From: Methanobacteriota archaeon
GTDB lineage: Archaea > Halobacteriota > Methanosarcinia > Methanosarcinales > Methanosarcinaceae
Direction: 5' to 3'
Assembly: GCA_030837265.1 (NCBI GenBank)
Contig: JAUPKV010000133.1
Location: 1 to 6,111 of the forward strand
DNA: 6,111 bases
Both the position numbers and the translations under genes were made by a program. Positions within the stretch are counted from its first letter, which is position 1. Each line of letters opens with the position of its first letter. Positions 1 through 4,361 of this stretch are shown here, one piece after another. The notes under the pieces are model-generated. The model was not told where the DNA came from and made no database searches. It worked only from the letters and a program-made list of their open reading frames with translations.

Positions 1-72
1 GATGAGTCTGATCCCAATTATTCCGAAGACAACACTGATGAGTCTGATCCCAATTATTCCGAAGACAACACT
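1..72 (+). repeat. 36-bp perfect tandem direct repeat, two copies
   Basis: Positions 1-36 and 37-72 are identical, and a partial third copy starts at 73 before diverging. The unit is 12 codons, so copy-number change keeps the frame. More copies may lie to the left of the window. It encodes the acidic DESDPNYSEDNT repeat of the partial gene. Confidence 0.95.
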
Positions 73-126
73 GATGGGTCTGAGACTGATACAAGTTCAG
101 AAAATGGTAATAGCGAAAATACGTAA
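1..126 (+). CDS. C-terminal end of an acidic repeat-tailed protein (partial, 5' end outside window)
   Basis: Frame 1 is open from the window edge to a TAA at 124-126, followed at once by a second TAA, giving 41 C-terminal residues. The first 24 are two identical copies of DESDPNYSEDNT, encoded by a perfect 36-bp tandem repeat. A third, degenerate copy begins DGSETD, and the tail is rich in Ser, Asn, Glu and Thr. There is no Lys or Arg in the visible part, so the tail is strongly acidic, and each repeat carries one N-Y-S sequon. Such low-complexity acidic tails occur on extracellular or surface-exposed archaeal proteins, but no domain is visible and no function can be given. The perfect repeat in register with the frame, ending at a double stop, is the main reason for calling it coding. 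Confidence 0.7.
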   Translation, partial: DESDPNYSEDNTDESDPNYSEDNTDGSETDTSSENGNSENT

Positions 127-176
127 TAAAAATGTAATGGAAAGCATAAGGCAGGTTAATTAAATATTTTTAAATT

Positions 177-230
177 TTCGGATTACCGCAGGATCTTAGC
201 AAGTCCTCACTTCTTTGGCGGTGATCCGGA
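177..230. other. Compound inverted repeat / nested hairpin of unknown role
   Basis: Bases 177-189 can pair with 218-230: a 13-bp stem containing two G-T wobble pairs, whose core is GGATTACCGC against GCGGTGATCC. Directly stacked inside it, 190-193 plus 195-197 pair with 201-207 around a 3-base loop, with one bulged T at 194, leaving 208-217 unpaired. The element starts about 50 bp after the stop of the acidic-tail gene, just past a T-rich stretch. It could be a processing or termination structure for that gene, a small structured RNA, or the end of a decayed mobile element such as the subterminal hairpins of IS200/IS605-type elements. Nothing in the sequence chooses between these. Confidence 0.5.
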
Positions 231-490
231 ACCCGATTTTAAGCACTAGTATCAAGCCAATTTAGTTTTGAATCACTATAAGCTCTAATTACATTTGCTC
301 TGGTGAGAAGTATCAAGGATATATTCCATAATTAATTTGCCACGACACTAGTCAGTGTGTGATTTTTACAGGTTTTTGTAGAGGATCACTACTTAATTTG
401 GAGAAGTACAAACATCATTCTCTATTTTTTTCATGACAATTGACAAAGCTTATTTTGGTGGTTTGTTTTAGAATCAATTATTCTTGCAGT
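231..490. other. Intergenic stretch without a recognisable gene
   Basis: All frames are interrupted and I see no ribosome-binding site plus start leading to a plausible protein on either strand. The stretch is AT-rich and contains only the weak hairpin at 341-367. It separates the compound hairpin from the promoter of the small membrane protein. Confidence 0.6.
341..367 (+). terminator. Weak terminator-like hairpin with T-run
   Basis: Bases 341-343 and 345-349 pair with 354-361 around the loop AGTC, with one bulged G at 344, and a run of five T follows at 363-367. The shape is that of a factor-independent terminator. It is over 200 bp from the nearest upstream stop codon, so its relevance is doubtful. 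Confidence 0.25.
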
Positions 491-498
491 TTTATATA
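491..498 (+). promoter_or_regulatory. TATA box for the small membrane protein gene
   Basis: TTTATATA matches the archaeal TATA consensus. A start site about 25 bp downstream would fall near 518-524, giving a leader of roughly 115-120 nt before the ATG at 638. The 31-bp direct repeat at 522-585 would then lie almost entirely in that leader. Confidence 0.5.
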
Positions 499-521
499 AT
501 TACAGTTATATCTCTATTATG

Positions 522-585
522 TTCACTTATATTCAAGCAATAGCATCCATTGAATTCACTTATATTCAAGCAATAGCATCCATTG
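522..585 (+). repeat. 31-bp direct repeat, two copies, 33-bp period
   Basis: Bases 522-552 and 555-585 are identical (TTCACTTATATTCAAGCAAT at the start of each, CATCCATTG at the end), separated by AA. It lies between the predicted TATA box and the start of the 62-residue membrane protein. A recent slippage duplication or a repeated regulatory/leader element are both possible. Two copies with a 2-bp gap do not make a CRISPR. Confidence 0.95.
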
Positions 586-637
586 CAGTTTGTTTTTTAA
601 ACTTGTTCTTAGATGCTATCTAAAATGTGGAGAATAT

Positions 638-826
638 ATGGGTCAAATAAATGTGATTATATATTTAGTATGTGTGATTCTAGCTATTATATTAATAGTG
701 GGATTATTACCATTATTCGATCCTATAACTTCCATTTTCATCATTCTGCTCTTATTCGGGCTTGCTATGACTTTATTATATTTCAGAACTTTATTTTCAA
801 AGAAAAACGAGGATTTTGATGAGTAA
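638..826 (+). CDS. Small two-helix membrane protein, 62 aa, function unknown
   Basis: I chose the ATG at 638 because GGAG at 629-632 lies five bases upstream, a good archaeal ribosome-binding site. The open frame extends back to a TTG at 590, but that start would place the ribosome-binding site inside the coding region. The protein has two strongly hydrophobic segments, about residues 5-26 and 30-49, joined by a short turn containing LFDP. A charged cytoplasmic-type tail follows (SKKNEDFDE). No catalytic or binding motif is visible and I do not recognise the family. It is preceded by its own TATA box and the direct-repeat leader, and followed by T-tracts, so it looks monocistronic. It may be a small membrane regulator or subunit, but this is not shown. 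Coding status rests on the ribosome-binding site, promoter and coherent helix-turn-helix membrane pattern. Confidence 0.6.
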   Translation: MGQINVIIYLVCVILAIILIVGLLPLFDPITSIFIILLLFGLAMTLLYFRTLFSKKNEDFDE

Positions 827-831
827 AGTTG

Positions 832-850
832 TTTTTAAGGTTTACTTTTT
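832..850 (+). terminator. T-tract terminator of the small membrane protein gene
   Basis: Two runs of five T, at 832-836 and 846-850, begin six bases after the stop codon at 824-826. Archaeal transcription commonly ends at such T-runs without a strong hairpin, and none is seen here. Confidence 0.35.
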
Positions 851-1062
851 CTCTGAAAATGTCATAGTTAAAAAAACAATTCATTTTAATAAAAAGTTTA
901 CATTATCAGTATTTAATATAATAATCTTTTTTAATATCTTTGTATATTATTTTAAGGAATTTTAATAACTTGTGAAAAATTTACTTTTCTCAGGGATGAT
1001 ATATATAGGATAAACTCTTGTGAGGAATTGATATTAGAAAACACAGCGAGTTTTGCTCATAA
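851..1062. other. AT-rich intergenic stretch
   Basis: This is very AT-rich DNA with no supported gene in any frame. The only recognisable element is the TATA-like box near 999-1007. The sequence from 1063 to 1185 is described separately as a possible coding remnant, and 1186-1250 shows nothing beyond the approach to the next gene. Confidence 0.6.
999..1007 (+). promoter_or_regulatory. Possible TATA box upstream of the first AI-2E permease
   Basis: ATATATATA is the best TATA-like element ahead of the gene at 1266. A start site near 1025-1030 would give a leader of about 240 nt, running through the possible decayed fragment at 1063-1185. No better box is seen closer to the gene, but in such AT-rich DNA a chance match is possible. 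Confidence 0.3.
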
Positions 1063-1185
1063 AATTTATCTAGTTACGAAGACATTCATAGGAAAAATAA
1101 GTTTGGAGATATTTTTTTCTGGCATAAATATCCATACGACGAGATCAACCAGCTTCAAACCGAATTCGATGAGAAAAAAGTATGA
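1063..1185 (+). pseudogene. Possible decayed C-terminal coding fragment
   Basis: After a TAA at 1060-1062, this frame stays open for 40 codons to a TGA at 1183-1185. It encodes a segment with ordinary globular-protein composition, including FGDIFFWHKYPYDEINQL and ending TEFDEKKV: aromatic, then amphipathic and charged. It has no plausible ATG and no ribosome-binding site, and it is closed off upstream by a stop, so it looks like the 3' end of a lost gene. A TTG-started frame over the same bases (1028-1234) reads as much less protein-like. I cannot name the parent family, and an accidental open frame remains possible. Confidence 0.3.
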
Positions 1186-1265
1186 AATTCTTTTAACTTT
1201 CCCGCATGACTCTATCTCAATCTCACTATTATGAATAGAGGCTGATACTTGAGGAGTTGTAAATC

Positions 1266-2315
1266 TTGGATTATAAAAACAGTTCGATACCGGTCAGAAT
1301 TTTAGTGTACAGTACTTTTGCTGTCGTGCTGACGGTTGGAATGCGGGAGATCGCACCGATACTCACAATTCTTTTTTTATCAATCTTTATTGCGCTGATC
1401 TTTACACCGCTTGTTCGCTGGCTAAAACGTAAAAGTATTCCAGGTGGACTGAGCGTCATTCTGGTAATCCTTTTGTTCCTTTTAATTGTTGTTATTCTCG
1501 GAATGGTGGTCGCTAAAGCTGCAGCCCAATTTGGGAATAAGATCCCAATCTATCAAATGAATTTAATATGGTTCATGGACACTCTAACCAATTATATTCC
1601 CTCACGCTATATTTCCTCAAGCGGAGATTTTTCTATTAGTTCTATATCGCGGGATATTGCAACTTTGATGATTACTTTTATGACAAGTATCATTAACGGG
1701 CTTCTGAATGCAGGTGCAACGGCAGGAATTGTTATACTTACAACGGCATTTCTGTTAATTGACACCGCCAATACTCCCGAAAAGATACAATCCGAAATTG
1801 GAAATCAATCCGAACTCCAGATGCGGATGAGTAAATTTGGTAAAAGTCTGGTAGGGTTTATGGTCATAAGAGCAGAGATAAACTTAATAGTAGCCATATC
1901 AATAACTGCTGTGCTGCTGTTAGGGAAAATTGACTTTGCAATTCTCTGGGGCGTCCTAATATTCATGCTTAACTATATCCCCTACCTCGGGCTTATCTTT
2001 GCTACGGTTCCGCCCATAATGCTTGCACTTTTCAAGTATGGTCCTGCGGGTGCTATTGCCGTTATAGTCGTCACCGTTATTGTCGCCGGGCTTGCAGAAA
2101 ATGTTGTCTTTCCTTCACTTGCGGGCAAAGGCCTGAAATTATCTCCAGCCTTTCTATTTCTTGCTCTTATCTACTGGAATTATGTTCTTGGGCCCGCAGG
2201 AGTACTGCTTTCCATACCTCTTACAATGGTTTTAAAGATCATACTCGAGAGTTTTGAGGAAACAAAATGGCTGGCCAGACTTATGGGCCCGACCGGAGAT
2301 GTGGAGGAAGATTAA
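1266..2315 (+). CDS. AI-2E family transporter (UPF0118/PerM-like permease), copy 1
   Basis: This is a 349-residue multi-pass membrane protein of the AI-2E/PerM/TqsA family (Pfam PF01594). Hydrophobic segments lie at about 11-26, 28-50, 61-88, 134-166, 196-220, 223-247, 249-277 and 294-326. Family hallmarks are LVRWLKRK (49-56) after the first hairpin, the long hydrophilic loop of 90-133, ILWGVLIFMLNYIPYLG (226-242) followed by PPIMLALFKYGP, and FPSLAGKGLKLSP (282-294) before the last helices. Known members export autoinducer-2 (E. coli TqsA) or act in ion homeostasis; the substrate of archaeal members is not established. The start is TTG at 1266, because GAGGAG at 1251-1256 sits nine bases upstream and no in-frame ATG fits. 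Copy 2 aligns to this exact N-terminus. It is the first of a tandem paralogous pair and its length is typical of the family. The family call is secure; the transported compound is unknown. Confidence 0.93.
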   Translation: MDYKNSSIPVRILVYSTFAVVLTVGMREIAPILTILFLSIFIALIFTPLVRWLKRKSIPGGLSVILVILLFLLIVVILGMVVAKAAAQFGNKIPIYQMNLIWFMDTLTNYIPSRYISSSGDFSISSISRDIATLMITFMTSIINGLLNAGATAGIVILTTAFLLIDTANTPEKIQSEIGNQSELQMRMSKFGKSLVGFMVIRAEINLIVAISITAVLLLGKIDFAILWGVLIFMLNYIPYLGLIFATVPPIMLALFKYGPAGAIAVIVVTVIVAGLAENVVFPSLAGKGLKLSPAFLFLALIYWNYVLGPAGVLLSIPLTMVLKIILESFEETKWLARLMGPTGDVEED

Positions 2316-2385
2316 AAACAGACGGCAGCAAAAAGTGAAATGTTTAATCAAATTAAAATATGTTTGAGCAGATATCGATTTCATT

Positions 2386-2440
2386 TCTGTTTTTTAATTT
2401 CAAGCGTGATCTTTCGATTGATAAGATCAGTTTTCACCTT
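2386..2440 (+). terminator. Terminator-like region after AI-2E copy 1
   Basis: A run of six T at about 2390-2395 lies some 75 bases past the stop. It is followed by a 7-bp perfect inverted repeat, TGATCTT at 2407-2413 against AAGATCA at 2423-2429, and another T-rich stretch from 2431. Together with the TATA box at 2523 this suggests the two permease genes are transcribed separately. Confidence 0.4.
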
Positions 2441-2522
2441 TTCTTTCAAGCTCTTTTTCAGGAATTTTTATCCTGCTTCAGTTATCCTTTAATAATATAA
2501 AACGAAAATTAAATATTATATT

Positions 2523-2530
2523 TTTATATA
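2523..2530 (+). promoter_or_regulatory. TATA box for AI-2E copy 2
   Basis: TTTATATA is in a very AT-rich block and is preceded by an A-rich stretch that could hold the BRE. A start site near 2550-2556 would give a leader of about 155 nt to the ATG at 2710. A second overlapping TATA-like run just upstream (about 2515-2522) makes the exact position uncertain. Confidence 0.45.
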
Positions 2531-2584
2531 TTTAAGTATATCTAAATTGGGGAACGGGAGAAGAATACTGTTGCAGTGATACTC

Positions 2585-2653
2585 ATGCTGAACTTATTTT
2601 ATATTGTGCTGATTTTCACGCTTACCAGCATACTTTGCAAAAATTCCTTCTGA
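2585..2653 (+). CDS. Possible 22-aa hydrophobic leader peptide
   Basis: An ATG at 2585 opens a 22-codon frame ending at TGA 2651-2653. It encodes a mostly hydrophobic peptide (MLNLFYIVLIFTLTSILC, then KNSF). It lies inside the predicted leader of the second permease. Upstream, GTGAT at 2576-2580 matches only the 3' part of the archaeal ribosome-binding consensus. Its stop is six bases before the GGAGG at 2659-2663. It could be a leader peptide, but a frame this short can arise by chance, and copy 1 has no counterpart that I can see. Confidence 0.15.
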   Translation: MLNLFYIVLIFTLTSILCKNSF

Positions 2654-2709
2654 TCTCCGGAGGCACTTGCCTCATGCGGAATAAACGCGAATTAAAGAGG
2701 TTCCAAAGT

Positions 2710-3756
2710 ATGAACATTAATAATAATTCGCCACCAGCCAATATTTTAGTATATAGTACTCTTGCTGTCATCCTGACAGTTGGAATGCGGGAGATTGCTC
2801 CCATTCTCACTACCATTCTTTTCTCTATCTTTGCAGCATTACTTTTAACCCCTCTTGTCCGCTGGTTAAAGCGCAAAGGACTTTCCAGCGGTCTTAGCGT
2901 CTTTCTGGTAATTTTCTTATTCGCTCTCATCGTTGTGATTCTGGGAGCAATGGCCGTAGCAGCTGCAATCCAGTTCGGGGAGCAGATCCCAATCTATCAA
3001 ACGAATTTGAATGAGTTGGTAAATACTTTAACTAATTATTTTCCCTCAAGATATATTCCACTTGAGGGAGGATTTTCCGCAAATTCAGCTTTACATAACG
3101 TTGTATCAATCACGATCTCTTTCATGTCAAGTGTCATTAACGGGCTCGTGAATGCCGGTACAACAGCCGGGATTATCCTGCTTACGACAGCTTTTATATT
3201 AATAGATATTACCGAAACTCCAGAAAAAACGGATGAGAAGGAAATCGAAAATAAATCCGAACTTCAAATGAGGCTGAGGACATTTGGCAAGAAGATGGTA
3301 AAATTTATTGTCATCAGAGCCGAAGTAAACTTTATTACAGCTTTCGGGCTTGCTATAATTTTCCTTATAGGAGGCATTAATTTTGCGATACTCTGGGGAG
3401 TGCTTATATTCCTACTTAGCTATGTTCCTTATATCGGTCTTGTCATAGCTGCTATTCCTCCCATAATGTTAGCGCTTTTTAAGTATGGGCCATTTGGAGC
3501 CTTTGCGGTCATTGCCATTATTGCAGTTGTTGATGGGCTTGCAGAGAACGTACTCTTCCCTTCACTTATGGGGAGAGGCTTGAGATTATCTCCAGCTTTT
3601 TTATTTATTTCCGTCCTCTACTGGAATTTCGTACTGGGAGTTGCAGGTGTACTGCTTTCCGTGCCTCTTACAATAGTTTTGAAAATTGTATTCGAAAGTT
3701 TTGAGGAAACTAAATGGATTGCCAGATTGATGGGGCCACCAGGGGATTTAGAGTAA
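2710..3756 (+). CDS. AI-2E family transporter (UPF0118/PerM-like permease), copy 2
   Basis: This 348-residue paralogue of the preceding permease aligns along its whole length with only a two-residue insertion (about 175-180, near TDEKEIENKSELQMR). By eye about 60% of residues are identical. Blocks kept almost unchanged include LTVGMREIAPILT, TPLVRWLKRK, NFAILWGVLIF, PPIMLALFKYGP, LSPAFLF and the C-terminal ESFEETKW-ARLMGP. The hydrophilic loop before residue 135 and the N-terminus differ most. Membrane topology and family features match copy 1. I chose ATG 2710 because GAGG at 2697-2700 lies nine bases upstream, the same spacing as in copy 1, and the two N-termini then align residue for residue. 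An ATG at 2674 with a perfect GGAGG (2659-2663) ten bases upstream would add 12 residues (MRNKRELKRFQS) and cannot be excluded. A separate promoter lies at 2523. Substrate unknown. Confidence 0.92.
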   Translation: MNINNNSPPANILVYSTLAVILTVGMREIAPILTTILFSIFAALLLTPLVRWLKRKGLSSGLSVFLVIFLFALIVVILGAMAVAAAIQFGEQIPIYQTNLNELVNTLTNYFPSRYIPLEGGFSANSALHNVVSITISFMSSVINGLVNAGTTAGIILLTTAFILIDITETPEKTDEKEIENKSELQMRLRTFGKKMVKFIVIRAEVNFITAFGLAIIFLIGGINFAILWGVLIFLLSYVPYIGLVIAAIPPIMLALFKYGPFGAFAVIAIIAVVDGLAENVLFPSLMGRGLRLSPAFLFISVLYWNFVLGVAGVLLSVPLTIVLKIVFESFEETKWIARLMGPPGDLE

Positions 3757-3832
3757 TCGAAAATCGAGACCGATGAATGGATGCATAGCCAGGAGTGATC
3801 AAATATTCTTAAAGTGTTCTTACTTCTATTTA

Positions 3833-3842
3833 TTTATATATA
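3833..3842 (+). promoter_or_regulatory. TATA-like box ahead of the aquaporin remnant
   Basis: TTTATATATA stands about 25-35 bp upstream of the point where recognisable aquaporin sequence begins. It may be the relic promoter of the once-complete gene brought close by deletion of its 5' part, or a chance match. At 3791-3800 there is also AGGAGTGATC, close to a full archaeal ribosome-binding sequence, but no start codon follows it at the right distance. Confidence 0.3.
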
Positions 3843-3859
3843 AGTTGATATGTCCGTGA

Positions 3860-4314
3860 TTTCCTGATTTAACGTTTGTGCTTTCGTTGATAGCCGGCGG
3901 TAAGCCGGGATTTGATCTGGTGGGAAGCGGTTTTGCAGCTAACGGATATGGAGAACACTCTCCGGGAGGTTACTCATTGTTTGCCGCGCTAATCTGTGAG
4001 CTCGTGATGACTTTCATGTTTCTCTTCATCATACTCGGCTCGACCGACTACCGAGCTCCACCCGGTTTCGCTCCGATAGCAATCGGACTTGGGCTGACTT
4101 TGATTCACCTGATAAGTATTCCGGTGACAACACTTCAGTGAATCCGGCCCGCAGCACATCACAGGCATTATTCGTCGGTGGCTGGGCGGTTCAACAGTTA
4201 TGGCTGTTCTAGCTAGCACCGATCATTGGAGCTATTCTGGCAGGCATCGCATATCGTGCGATCGGCAGAGATACGGAAACAGACTTAGCAGAGTCTCTCA
4301 GCTCTAAGGATTGA
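3860..4314 (+). pseudogene. aqpZ: Aquaporin Z pseudogene (5'-truncated, frameshifted, nonsense codon)
   Basis: This is a remnant of a bacterial-type water channel of the MIP family. The frame holding 3878-4141 encodes [11 protein letters not shown], then [32 protein letters not shown], and matches E. coli AqpZ from about residue 98. A one-base loss within the Thr codon near 4127-4129 shifts the reading frame. The next frame (from 4129) continues [10 protein letters not shown], the second NPA motif with the selectivity-filter Thr and Arg, then [11 protein letters not shown], a TAG at 4210-4212, and LAPIIGA to a TGA at 4312-4314. The TAG replaces the Trp normal in LWFFW of AqpZ, a TGG to TAG change. 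About 97 N-terminal residues are missing, including the first NPA and filter Phe43, and an in-frame TGA lies at 3857-3859. A shifted-in stop also occurs at 4139-4141. G+C is high: 35 of 60 bases at 4021-4080 against 23 of 60 in the permease gene at 3421-3480. It cannot make a working channel. Confidence 0.93.
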
Positions 4315-4325
4315 AAAAACAATTA
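4312..4325 (-). terminator. T-tract terminator of the secreted hydrolase-like gene
   Basis: On the minus strand a run of six T (plus-strand A-run at 4314-4319) lies about 40-50 bases past the TGA of the reverse gene. It fits archaeal T-tract termination and falls at the boundary with the convergent aquaporin remnant. Confidence 0.35.
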
Positions 4326-4361
4326 CATAAGTCCTGAGTCATCATTAGTACATTTACCAAT

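Noticed and set aside
522..585. CRISPR-like repeat
   Set aside because: There are only two copies with a 2-bp gap, no spacers of normal length, and no cas gene nearby.
613..819. 68-codon open frame overlapping the small membrane protein
   Set aside because: It lies in another frame of the 62-residue protein, has no ribosome-binding site, and its translation shows no coherent pattern.
1028..1234. TTG-started 68-codon frame
   Set aside because: The GAGG upstream is only two bases from the TTG, too close to work, and the translation looks random. The frame at 1063-1185 over the same bases is more protein-like.
2622..2930. Minus-strand 102-codon frame within the second permease (and a similar one at 1271-1459 in the first)
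   Set aside because: Both are antisense shadows at the same place in the two paralogues. Their similarity follows from the sense-strand conservation, so it is not independent evidence.
1266..3756. Quorum-sensing locus based on the AI-2E family name
   Set aside because: There is no luxS or signalling gene in the window, and the family name does not establish autoinducer transport in archaea. I kept only the family call.
4210..4212. Functional pyrrolysine residue in an intact aquaporin
   Set aside because: The gene also lacks its N-terminal part and has a frameshift, so a functional Pyl codon is far less likely than a nonsense mutation.
3989..4219. Minus-strand frame opposite the aquaporin remnant
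   Set aside because: It is antisense to a clearly recognisable AqpZ sequence and has no ribosome-binding site or known motif.
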